Assembly: GCF_037572415.1 (NCBI RefSeq)
Contig: NZ_JBBHLB010000006.1
Location: 141,897 to 205,896 of the forward strand
Direction: 5' to 3'
Source of the DNA: Flavonifractor porci
GTDB lineage: Bacteria > Bacillota > Clostridia > Oscillospirales > Oscillospiraceae
DNA: 64,000 bases
The position numbers were made by a program, and so were the translations under genes. Positions 32,793 to 40,197 of this stretch are shown here, one piece after another. The notes under the pieces were generated by a model. That model ran no database searches. It worked only from the letters and a program-made list of their open reading frames with translations, and was not told the origin of the DNA. Each line of letters opens with the position of its first letter. Position 1 is the first letter of the stretch.

Positions 32793-33713
32793 ATGGAACA
32801 CAAATGCCCCCACTGCGGCGCAGCTTTGCGGTCGGAGTCCTCCTTCTGTCCCCACTGCGCCCAGAGCATCCGTACCCGGGAGGCGGCCCCCGTTCCCGCC
32901 CGCCTGTGGCGGAAGGGTCTGAAATGGATGCTGGCTCTGGCCATCGCGGCGGCGGCCGTCCTGGTGGGCTGGGCGCTGCTCCATGAGCCTCCCGCCAAAC
33001 TCCCCGCCGGGGAGACCACGCCGGTGGTCTTTCAGGAGGACGAGGACGGCATGGTGACGGTCACCCCCGAATATCTGGAGGCGTTCTTCCCCACCCTCAC
33101 CTGCATCGACTTTGGCACCACCATCAAGACGGGCGACAACATCGACGACTATCTGGTGGACAGCTTCCAGATGGCCATTCTGGTGTCCTCCCGTGGCGCC
33201 GAAAGCGCTGTGGGGGAGCGTGGGATGTACGACGCGGGGGGCGACTCCAACAACCGGGTGGCTCTGCTGATCTTTGACGGCAACACCCACCTGATGGGCT
33301 ATTTCATCGGCTCCCCCACCAGCCTGGGGGACGGCAAGTGGCAGATGGACGTGGTGAACTGCGACTACGACTTCACCCACCTCTACGAGGCGGAGCTGGC
33401 CGCCTTTGAGGGCAACTGGGAGGACGATTTCTCCACCTACATCCCGCCGGAGGAGATCCCCTCCTCCGGGGCGGTGTGGTTCCTGAAGGGCTACAACACC
33501 GGCCAGGGCCCGGTGCTTCGGAAGGACGACGCCCAGATCTACACCCTGTGGCACACCCTCCACGGCCCGGAGCTGGAGCGCCAGTGCCGGGAGATCCAAC
33601 GGCTGGAGGAGTTCCTGCCCAATGAGGGCCGGTGGATGTGCTACCTGCTGCTGGACCGGGACTACAACCTGCTGGGCTACACCATGCTGGACTACCAGGG
33701 GAACGGAGGATAA
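32793..33713 (+). CDS. Zinc-ribbon/one-TM protein, variant copy 3 without beta-helix
   Basis: A 306-residue protein. The ribbon (CPHCGAALRSESSFCPHC) and one TM helix (about 43-62) match its neighbours, but the outside part is unrelated: an alpha/beta domain of about 230 residues (TVTPEYLEAFFPTLTCIDFG ... LIFDGNTHLMGYFIGSP ... LLLDRDYNLLGYTMLDY) with no beta-helix turns. The inside module is therefore constant and the outside module swapped. ATG 32793 aligns with the other family starts; an ATG 18 bases upstream overlaps the copy 2 stop and is less likely. Confidence 0.78.
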   Translation: MEHKCPHCGAALRSESSFCPHCAQSIRTREAAPVPARLWRKGLKWMLALAIAAAAVLVGWALLHEPPAKLPAGETTPVVFQEDEDGMVTVTPEYLEAFFPTLTCIDFGTTIKTGDNIDDYLVDSFQMAILVSSRGAESAVGERGMYDAGGDSNNRVALLIFDGNTHLMGYFIGSPTSLGDGKWQMDVVNCDYDFTHLYEAELAAFEGNWEDDFSTYIPPEEIPSSGAVWFLKGYNTGQGPVLRKDDAQIYTLWHTLHGPELERQCREIQRLEEFLPNEGRWMCYLLLDRDYNLLGYTMLDYQGNGG

Positions 33714-33716
33714 GAG

Positions 33717-34952
33717 ATGGATCACAAATGCCCCCACTGCGGCGCGCCTTTGCGGTCGGAATCCTCCTTCTGCCCCCACTGCGCCCAGGATATCCACCCC
33801 CGGAAAGCGGCAAAAACCGCCACTCCCCTGCTGAAAAAGCTGCTGCTTGGGCTGCTGGCTCTGGCGCTGCTGGCCGCCGTGGGGTTCGGACTGTGGCTGG
33901 CCTTCGCCCCCAAAACCTACGACGGCTATGGGGAGGTCCGCTACGGGGACTATCAGCTCCTGCTCACCCAGCACGTGGACCGCTACACCCCCGTGCCGGA
34001 GATGACCATTCCGGGGGAGCCGGAGGGCCAGTATCGGGTGCCCTCCCGGCTGTTTATCAACGACAGCACCGGCAGCGATGTCTCCGACGCCTTCCTGGCG
34101 GAGGTGGAGGAGGTCAGTGCGGCCTTCATCGGCCAGGAGGACAGCTCCTCCCCCTACCTGTGCTCCCAGCCCGCCTACAACGAGGGAGCGCCCGAGTGCC
34201 CCCTCATCTCCCTCATCGACTTTACCGGGGAGAGCGGCACGGCGGAGCTGGTATGGACCTTCCAAATGAAAAACGGAGACACCATCTACCTCCGGCAGAC
34301 CTATGAGGTCGTTCCCATCCCGGTGTATGACTACTACCCGGAGGACTACCCCATGGACACGGCGGAGGACCTGCAGGCACTCATCGACACCATTGGCGGC
34401 CAGGTGAACGACCCGGTGGCGGTCATCAACCTCTATCTGCCTCCGGTGACCTACGAGGACGGTATCACCATTCGGGGCCGGAGCATAAACCTGTACGGCT
34501 CCGCCGACGAAGCAGGAAACCGCACCACCTTTACCGGCCCCGTTCAGGTGGTAGCTCCCGACAGCGAGATCGCCTATCTCCAGGACATTGACTTTGCGGG
34601 AAGGGGCAGCGGCACCGGTCTCTCTGGCTCCATTTCTTTCCGGGCCACCAACTGCACCTTCACCGGCTGGGACACCGGAGTCTATGCCTACGGCACCAGC
34701 TGGGCCAACGTCATCGGCTGTACCTTCCAAAGCAACGGCATCGGCTTCCACTTTGACAGCGTGGGAGAATACGCCAACCACTCCATGTATAACGACAACC
34801 GCTTTTTCGGCAACGATGTGGCGGTGCTGCTGGACAACGTACCCACCAACGTGACCCTCAACTTCCAGGGCTCCGTCTTCCGGGCCAACGCCCAGAGCAT
34901 CCTCAACCGCTGCGACCAACCCCTGGATCTGTCCCAGGCCACCTTTGAGTAA
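33717..34952 (+). CDS. Zinc-ribbon/one-TM/beta-helix protein, copy 4
   Basis: A 411-residue protein with ribbon CPHCGAPLRSESSFCPHC, a TM helix (about 40-60), YDGYGEVRYGDYQLLLTQ, MKNGDTIYLRQT, and a beta-helix (about 215-410) with GTGLSGSISFRATNCTFTGWDTG. The ribbon DNA is nearly identical to copy 3, while the outside half follows copies 1 and 2. It starts three bases after the copy 3 stop. Confidence 0.8.
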   Translation: MDHKCPHCGAPLRSESSFCPHCAQDIHPRKAAKTATPLLKKLLLGLLALALLAAVGFGLWLAFAPKTYDGYGEVRYGDYQLLLTQHVDRYTPVPEMTIPGEPEGQYRVPSRLFINDSTGSDVSDAFLAEVEEVSAAFIGQEDSSSPYLCSQPAYNEGAPECPLISLIDFTGESGTAELVWTFQMKNGDTIYLRQTYEVVPIPVYDYYPEDYPMDTAEDLQALIDTIGGQVNDPVAVINLYLPPVTYEDGITIRGRSINLYGSADEAGNRTTFTGPVQVVAPDSEIAYLQDIDFAGRGSGTGLSGSISFRATNCTFTGWDTGVYAYGTSWANVIGCTFQSNGIGFHFDSVGEYANHSMYNDNRFFGNDVAVLLDNVPTNVTLNFQGSVFRANAQSILNRCDQPLDLSQATFE

Positions 34953-34966
34953 AGGAGAATCCCACT

Positions 34967-36238
34967 ATGGAACGCAAATGCCCCCACTGCGGCGCGGACC
35001 TGCCGGAAAACGCCGCCTTCTGTCCCCACTGTGCCAAGGATATTCACCCCCGGAAGCAGGCAAAAACCGCCATCCCCCTGCTGAAAAAGCTGCTGGTGGG
35101 CCTGCTGATCCTGGCGGTGGCCGCCGCCATTGGCGGGGTAGTCTGGTACTTCAACCGGCCCTATGAGCCCCAGGAATTTGACGCGCTGGGCGAGGTATAC
35201 TACGAGAGCGGGGACAAAACCTACCAGCTGCTGGTGGCCTGGCCCAACGACCGCTGCGCTCCCGCCCCCGACATCTACCAGCAGGGCGCTCCCGACGAAC
35301 AGTACCGCTGGCCCTCCCGGTGGTACGTCAACGACGCCGCCACCGGCGCCGACGCCTGGAGTGAGTTTGAGCCGCTGGTGGAGCAGGTCACCGTGGAGGT
35401 GGTCCCCGACGAGAATGCCGCCGATCCCCTCACCCCCGGGGAGCCCCGTCACGACGAGGACTACTCCCCCGACGCCGCCATGATCTGCCCCCTGGACTTC
35501 ACCGGCAATTCCGGAGAGTCCCAGATCGTCTGGACCGTCCAGATGAAGAATGGGGACGTGATCCGGGTCCGCCAGAACATCCATGTTACCGCCATCATCA
35601 CCCACGAGTACCACTGGGAGGACACCCCCATGGACACCGTGGAGGACCTCCAGGCCCTGCTGGATCAGACCGCCAAGGAGATCGCCCCTTCCGATCTGGT
35701 GTACATCTACCTGCCCCCGGTGACCTATGAGGGAGATCTGAATCTGAGCCGCTCCTATGAGTTCTACGGCTGCACCGACCAGGGGGCGGACCGCACCACC
35801 CTCAAGGGCTCGGTGACAATGGACGGCAGCGCCAGCTTCTACTGGATCAACTACTTCTACGATATGGATTTCGTGGGGGACGGCACCGACACCGGCATCA
35901 TCGCCCCCACCAAGGCCTGGGCCATTGGCTGCTCCTTCACCGGCTACAAGACCGGCTTCCAGTCCCAGGGGGAGGCCTGGATCAATGTGACCGAGTGTAC
36001 CTTTATGGAAAACGAGGTGGGCCTCCACTTCAACGCCACCGGCCAGTCTGCCTCGGACAGCCGCTACCACGACAACCAGTTCATCAACAACGGCACCGCC
36101 GTGCTGATGGAGAACGTACCCACCGACATCCCCCTGGACTTTGCAGGCACCGTGTTTTCCGGCAACGATACCGACGTGGACAACCAGTGTGACCATCCCA
36201 TTGATCTGTCCCAGGCAATTCTGGACCCGGAAGGTTAA
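34967..36238 (+). CDS. Zinc-ribbon/one-TM/beta-helix protein, copy 5
   Basis: A 423-residue protein with ribbon CPHCGADLPENAAFCPHC, a TM helix (about 42-63), FDALGEVYYESGDKTYQLLV, MKNGDVIRVRQN and a beta-helix with DTGIIAPTKAWAIGCSFTGYKTG. It is the most diverged member and the last gene before a strong terminator. AAAGGAG lies upstream of the ATG. Family-wide, the MDTxEDLQALxD signature precedes the beta-helix. Confidence 0.8.
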   Translation: MERKCPHCGADLPENAAFCPHCAKDIHPRKQAKTAIPLLKKLLVGLLILAVAAAIGGVVWYFNRPYEPQEFDALGEVYYESGDKTYQLLVAWPNDRCAPAPDIYQQGAPDEQYRWPSRWYVNDAATGADAWSEFEPLVEQVTVEVVPDENAADPLTPGEPRHDEDYSPDAAMICPLDFTGNSGESQIVWTVQMKNGDVIRVRQNIHVTAIITHEYHWEDTPMDTVEDLQALLDQTAKEIAPSDLVYIYLPPVTYEGDLNLSRSYEFYGCTDQGADRTTLKGSVTMDGSASFYWINYFYDMDFVGDGTDTGIIAPTKAWAIGCSFTGYKTGFQSQGEAWINVTECTFMENEVGLHFNATGQSASDSRYHDNQFINNGTAVLMENVPTDIPLDFAGTVFSGNDTDVDNQCDHPIDLSQAILDPEG

Positions 36239-36282
36239 AAAAGAGGCGGCACAGCGTAAAAGCTGTGCCGCCTCTTTTTTGT
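36238..36282. terminator. Bidirectional terminator of the cassette
   Basis: AAAAAGAGGCGGCACAGC / GCTGTGCCGCCTCTTTTTT, 18-bp stem and GTAAAA loop, between copy 5 and the convergent cat gene. Confidence 0.92.
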
Positions 36283-36304
36283 CGTTCAGGCGTCTCCATC
36301 CCGT

Positions 36305-36937
36305 TTACCAGGCTCCCCCGGCAATGTCCTCTTTCAGTTCGGACAGCAGCCTGCAAACATGAAAGCCGTCACAGGCCCCGTGATGCACCTGGATGGAGAT
36401 GGGCATCCGGCAGCGTTCCCCCTCCCGCTCGTACCTGCCCATGGTGAAGATGGGAAGCAGGTAGCGGTACCCCTTTTGCAGATTGAGCTGAAAACCGTCA
36501 AAGCTCTCCCAGGGCAGCATGGAGACCGGGAAGGCATTGGGCGGCACATCGGGCTTGGCCATCATGCTGTGGTTGCCGCCATATTGCTGCTGGTCCTGTC
36601 GGTAGGCTCGGCAGAAGGCCTCATAATCCGCTATATAGGCGGTCCAGAGATTGGAGAAGGTCTCGCTGTCCTTGTGGAAAATGGTATAGCAGGGATGCAC
36701 GGTGGTATAGCAGCCCAGGTTGCCGTCGGCGTCAAAGTCCATGCGGAACTCCGGATGCCGGTTGACCGCCCGGGCCAGCAGGTGGAGCATGGTGGGATAG
36801 AGCTTCACCCCGGCCTCCACCAGGGGAGTGATATCCAGCTTTGCCGTCAGGCTGTAGGTGCAGGGCACCTCCGTGAGATAATGCTCAAAATGTTCTCTCC
36901 GGGCCCAGCTGTCCAGATGGATGGGGTGAAACTCCAT
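36305..36937 (-). CDS. cat: Type A chloramphenicol acetyltransferase-like enzyme
   Basis: A 210-residue cytoplasmic trimer-forming fold. The active-site HHxxxDG motif is clear (VHHGACDGFHV, catalytic His186), as are the CAT stretches FRMDFDADGNLGCYTTVHPCYT and PVSMLPWESFDGFQLNL. It would acetylate chloramphenicol or a similar hydroxyl acceptor using acetyl-CoA; the active substrate in this divergent member is not certain. AGGAGG precedes the ATG. A TATAAT on the minus strand at 36980-36985 lies in the direct repeat bordering the palindromic insert. Confidence 0.85.
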   Translation of the reverse strand: MEFHPIHLDSWARREHFEHYLTEVPCTYSLTAKLDITPLVEAGVKLYPTMLHLLARAVNRHPEFRMDFDADGNLGCYTTVHPCYTIFHKDSETFSNLWTAYIADYEAFCRAYRQDQQQYGGNHSMMAKPDVPPNAFPVSMLPWESFDGFQLNLQKGYRYLLPIFTMGRYEREGERCRMPISIQVHHGACDGFHVCRLLSELKEDIAGGAW

Positions 36938-36976
36938 GGCCCTATCTCCTCCTGTCTCTTTCTCATAACTGCCTGT

Positions 36977-37150
36977 TTATTATACCATGGCTGCAAGCCG
37001 TTCCGGCTTGTGCGCCGCAGCGCGGCAAAAACCGGTGCAGCCGGTTTCGGCCATGGTGTAACAAGCGCAGTGCGCGGCAGTTCGCCGCGCCCAGTCGCCT
37101 GAAAGGCGGCCCCAAACAGCCTGGCTGTTTGGACTGCGGTTATTATACCA
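36977..37150. repeat. 152-bp palindromic insertion flanked by 11-bp direct repeats
   Basis: The direct repeats TTATTATACCA lie at 36977-36987 and 37140-37150. Between them are six successive hairpins: CAAGCCG/CGGCTTG, GCCGC/GCGGC, AACCGG/CCGGTT, GCGCGGC/GCCGCGC, CGCCT/AGGCG and CCAAACAG/CTGTTTGG. No coding frame is seen. It resembles a non-autonomous mobile repeat with a target duplication. Confidence 0.6.
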
Positions 37151-37174
37151 CAAAAGGAGCGCTGTACCAGCCCC

Positions 37175-37711
37175 TCAGCCGTCGATGGCCTGCTCCAGAC
37201 GGGCCTTCAGGGTGTCCTCCTGTTCCTTTACATTCCCGATGATGGGCGCGCCCACAATGTTGCCCTCGCTGTCCACCACATAGGTGGTGGGATAGCCTGC
37301 CAGCTGGGAAATGAAGTCCAGGTACAGCTCGTTCTCAGGGTCGGGGGACAGATTGGTGTAGGTCACGCCCTTTTCCTCCAGGATGTTCTGGGCGGTCTTG
37401 CGCTGCTCCTCCCCTTCGCCGGAATCGGAGGCCACCCCGATGAGGTTGATGTTTTTCTCCTTCAGCTCCTGATAAAGTTCCTCCAGCTCGGGCATTTCCG
37501 CGATGCAGGTGCCGCAGCCGTTGTTCCAGAAATTCACGATGGTGGCGTCGTAGTCGGCAAAGATCTCGCTGGTCACCGTGTTCCCCTGGGTATCCTGCTC
37601 GGAAAATGTGGGAAAGGGGGTTTTGGAGACCAGTTCATCACCGGAGGAACCACAGGCGGTCAGGCTCAGCCCAAGGGCCGCGGTCAAAATCATACACATT
37701 ACTTTTTTCAT
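37175..37711 (-). CDS. TlpA-like thioredoxin-fold lipoprotein
   Basis: A 178-residue lipoprotein (LSLTACGSS lipobox, Cys near residue 19) with a TlpA/ResA thioredoxin domain: ATIVNFWNNGCGTCIAEMPEL (CGTC active site), cis-Pro in AGYPTTYVVD. It would reduce or exchange disulfides outside the membrane. Its start overlaps the stop of the 4Fe-4S membrane protein gene (ATGA), so electrons may pass from that protein to this one. AAGGAG precedes the ATG. Confidence 0.9.
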   Translation of the reverse strand: MKKVMCMILTAALGLSLTACGSSGDELVSKTPFPTFSEQDTQGNTVTSEIFADYDATIVNFWNNGCGTCIAEMPELEELYQELKEKNINLIGVASDSGEGEEQRKTAQNILEEKGVTYTNLSPDPENELYLDFISQLAGYPTTYVVDSEGNIVGAPIIGNVKEQEDTLKARLEQAIDG

Positions 37712-38589
37712 GAAATACGCTCCTTTTTCTGTTTTGCATTCAGGATCGGGGTCCTGCCAATGGCCTGATGGGGACAGGCCCGGATACAGTCCCCGCACCG
37801 GATACATTCGGCGTGGTTGGGGTGGCGGAATACGTCCACATCCATTTTGCACACCCTGCTACACGCGCCGCAGCTGGTACACTTGTCCCCGTCCACCGAC
37901 AGCCGGCAGAGGGAGACTTTGTTGAACAGGGCGTAGAAGGCGCCCAGGGGGCAGATCCACTTGCAGAATGGCCGGTAAAAAAAGACCGCCAGTACGATCA
38001 ACCCCAACAGCACACAGCTTTTCCAGGTAAACAGCACCCCCAGGCTGGCCCGGATGTTCTCATTGACCAGAGCCAGGGGCAGTCCGCCCTCCAGAATCCC
38101 GGCGGGGCAGACATACTTGCAGAAAAACGGGTCGGCCAGCCCCACCTCATTGACCACCGTCATGGGCAGTACGATGACAAACAGCACCAGCACGATATAT
38201 TTCACATAGGTGAGGATACGAAAGGGCCGGGTGCTGAACTTTTTACTGGGGATCTTGTGCAGCAGCTCCTGAAACCAGCCGAAGGGGCACAGGAAGCCGC
38301 ACACCACCCGCCCCAGCAGGACGCCAAACAAAAGGAGTATCCCCACAATGTAGTAGGACACATGGTATTTGGGGGAGCCGATCACCGCCTGCAGCGAGCC
38401 GATGGGGCAGGAGCCCGCCGCCGCCGGGCAGGAGTAGCAGTTCAGGCCGGGCACGCAGACCTGTTTGCTGGCCCCCCGGTGCAGCTTTCCCTGGATAAAG
38501 TTTTGCAGAAAGGGGTTGAAGGCCAATGTGGCAAGCAGCTGTATGCGCCACCGGCCGCTCCCCCGTCGCTTTTTAGCCAATGCCAACAC
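37708..38589 (-). CDS. NapH/RsxC-like 4Fe-4S membrane protein
   Basis: About 293 residues with five TM helices (about 75-95, 125-150, 190-210 and flanks), membrane-adjacent Cys motifs CGFLCPFGW, CKYVCPAG and CKWICPLGA, and a C-terminal pair of 4Fe-4S clusters (CTSCGACSRVCKMDVDVF and CIRCGDCIRACPHQAIG). This is the NapH/PceC-type electron carrier fold. An additional N-terminal Cys motif (CVPGLNCYSCPAAAGSCPIG) is present. The start overlaps the CD1871A gene; GTG 38589 or a TTG shortly after could be used. Confidence 0.88.
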   Translation of the reverse strand: MLALAKKRRGSGRWRIQLLATLAFNPFLQNFIQGKLHRGASKQVCVPGLNCYSCPAAAGSCPIGSLQAVIGSPKYHVSYYIVGILLLFGVLLGRVVCGFLCPFGWFQELLHKIPSKKFSTRPFRILTYVKYIVLVLFVIVLPMTVVNEVGLADPFFCKYVCPAGILEGGLPLALVNENIRASLGVLFTWKSCVLLGLIVLAVFFYRPFCKWICPLGAFYALFNKVSLCRLSVDGDKCTSCGACSRVCKMDVDVFRHPNHAECIRCGDCIRACPHQAIGRTPILNAKQKKERIS

Positions 38590-38704
38590 ACTCCAGACAC
38601 AGATTGATCCCCTTGTTCAGGACCGTGGCGGTCTCCCCCCGCAGGGCCCCCGCTGCCACCAGCACTCCGGCGGCAAGGAGGAGGACAACAGAAATTTTTC
38701 GCAT
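38573..38704 (-). CDS. CD1871A family CXXC-motif small membrane protein
   Basis: A 43-residue protein with one TM helix (MRKISVVLLLAAGVLVAAGA), then a polar part ending NLCLECVGIG with the CxxC motif outside. Size, helix and end motif match the CD1871A family that accompanies 4Fe-4S and TlpA genes. The CLEC pair probably receives or donates electrons to the TlpA lipoprotein. It starts eleven bases downstream of the preceding lipoprotein stop and overlaps the ferredoxin gene start by 17 bp. Confidence 0.8.
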   Translation of the reverse strand: MRKISVVLLLAAGVLVAAGALRGETATVLNKGINLCLECVGIG

Positions 38705-38714
38705 GGCCCGTTCC

Positions 38715-39389
38715 TCAGCCCATGGGCATGGCCGTCATGCTGCCGTCCCCGCTCTCCTGAGGCTCCTCCTTCATATCCACAAAGCTTTTGGCGGATTCCG
38801 CCAGAGAGTCCGCGTCCGCGGTGGAGAGCCAGGCGGAGACCAGGGAGCCATCCACATACCACACGCCGGTGCAGGGGATGCCGGAGGCCATCTCGTCATT
38901 CTGGGCCAGAGCCTCCTGCATGGAGTCGTTGTAGGCTACAACCGGGAAGGGCGCGTCCTGATACAGCTGGTCGTCCATGCCCCCCTTGGTACACAGGACG
39001 ATGTCGGCTCCGGCCCCCCGGACGTTCTCCACCGCCTTGACCAGCTCCTCATAGTACCCGGCAGCGCCCCCATCCTCCGGGTCCAGAAACGCCATGAAAG
39101 TCACAGAGGAGAGATCAGTATTGGTGAAGGCCTCTCCGGTCACAGTCTCGGTCTCAAACTCCCCCACCATATTGATGGCGATCTTGTCCGCCGCAGGAAC
39201 CGAGTTTTCCTCCATATAGTTATCCACCCATGCCTGGTCGACCCAGCCCTTGTCCAGGGCGTCCTCGACGGTAACAGAGCCGTCACGGATGGCGGCCTCC
39301 ACCTCCTCCAGGCTGGGCGTCTTGCTGCCGCAGGCGGAAAGAGTCATGCAGAGGGCCAGCGCTCCGGCCAAAACTGTTTTCTTGTTCAT
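38715..39389 (-). CDS. Lipoprotein, thioredoxin-like without CxxC
   Basis: A 224-residue lipoprotein (LCMTLSACGSK, Cys near residue 20). A helical part (IRDGSVTVEDALDKGWVDQAWVDNY) precedes an alpha/beta domain (SSVTFMAFLDPEDGGAAGYYEELVKAVENV ... ADIVLCTKGG ... FPVVAYNDSMQEAL) with TlpA-like order but no CxxC at the expected site. Single Cys residues in LCTKG and IPCTG could be redox-active. It is the first gene of the redox operon, facing the two-component system across a 45-bp palindrome. Confidence 0.75.
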   Translation of the reverse strand: MNKKTVLAGALALCMTLSACGSKTPSLEEVEAAIRDGSVTVEDALDKGWVDQAWVDNYMEENSVPAADKIAINMVGEFETETVTGEAFTNTDLSSVTFMAFLDPEDGGAAGYYEELVKAVENVRGAGADIVLCTKGGMDDQLYQDAPFPVVAYNDSMQEALAQNDEMASGIPCTGVWYVDGSLVSAWLSTADADSLAESAKSFVDMKEEPQESGDGSMTAMPMG

Positions 39390-39438
39390 TGGAATGCCTC
39401 CTGTATTTTCATTTGACGCCGGACATGATACCATAACA

Positions 39439-39483
39439 CAGGTCAAATCCGTGTCAAGGAGACCTTGACACGGATTTGACCTG
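39439..39483. promoter_or_regulatory. Perfect 45-bp palindrome between redox operon and two-component system
   Basis: Two 21-bp arms (39439-39459 and 39463-39483) are perfectly complementary around AGA. Each arm holds two TTGAC motifs eleven bases apart, the spacing of OmpR-family direct repeats. Regulator dimers could bind facing both ways. Classical -10 boxes are not clear; TATCAT and TACCAT flank the site. Confidence 0.7.
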
Positions 39484-39522
39484 ACCTGTGGTACCATAAA
39501 AGAAAACAGCAGGAGTTTTGGC

Positions 39523-40197
39523 ATGAGAATTTTAGTGGTGGAAGATGAGCGTCAGCTGTGCGACGATATTGCCGAGGACCTGGAGCTGGAGCGCTACACG
39601 GTGGAGCGCTGCTATGACGGCCTGGAGGCCTGGGAGCGGCTTCTGGTGGAGCCCTATGATCTGGTGGTCCTGGATCTGAATCTGCCCGGGATGGACGGGC
39701 TGGACATCTTACAGGCCGTCCGCCGGGAGAGGCCCCGCCTGCGGGTGCTGATCCTCTCCGCAAGGAGCACTCTGGCAAACCGTGTGGAAGGCCTGGATCT
39801 GGGGGCGGACGACTACCTGACAAAGCCCTTTGAGCTGGAGGAACTGGAGGCCAGAGTACGCAGCCTCCTCCGCCGGGACTTTGTCTCGCGAAGCACAGCG
39901 GTCACCGCAGGGCCTTTGATGCTGGACTCCGGAAAACGGGAGATCTCGGCCTATGGAACTCCCCTTCCGCTGACCCGCAAGGAGTTCGGCATCCTGGAGC
40001 ATTTGATGCTCCACCCAGGAAATACCGTGAGTCAGGAGGAGCTGCTGGAACACATCTGGGCGTCCGACTCCAACCCCTTCAGCCATTCCGTGCGGATGCA
40101 CATCTCCTCCCTGCGGAAAAAACTGCGGGACACCCTGGGCTATGACCCCATTACAACCAAGATCGGGCAGGGATATTATCTGGAGGTGGCGCCGTGA
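39523..40197 (+). CDS. OmpR family response regulator
   Basis: A 224-residue protein with a receiver domain (phospho-acceptor Asp51 in VVLDLNLPGMDG, Ser79, Lys101 in LTKPF) and an OmpR winged-helix domain (LTRKEFGILEHLMLHPGNTVSQEELLEHIW ... VRMHISSLRKKL). It overlaps the histidine kinase gene by four bases. It probably acts on the 45-bp palindrome 40 bp upstream to control both directions. Confidence 0.93.
   Translation: MRILVVEDERQLCDDIAEDLELERYTVERCYDGLEAWERLLVEPYDLVVLDLNLPGMDGLDILQAVRRERPRLRVLILSARSTLANRVEGLDLGADDYLTKPFELEELEARVRSLLRRDFVSRSTAVTAGPLMLDSGKREISAYGTPLPLTRKEFGILEHLMLHPGNTVSQEELLEHIWASDSNPFSHSVRMHISSLRKKLRDTLGYDPITTKIGQGYYLEVAP

Noticed and set aside
32604..34919. 771-codon open frame opposite the ribbon/beta-helix genes
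   Set aside because: Spans three real genes on the other strand; no ribosome site or domain.
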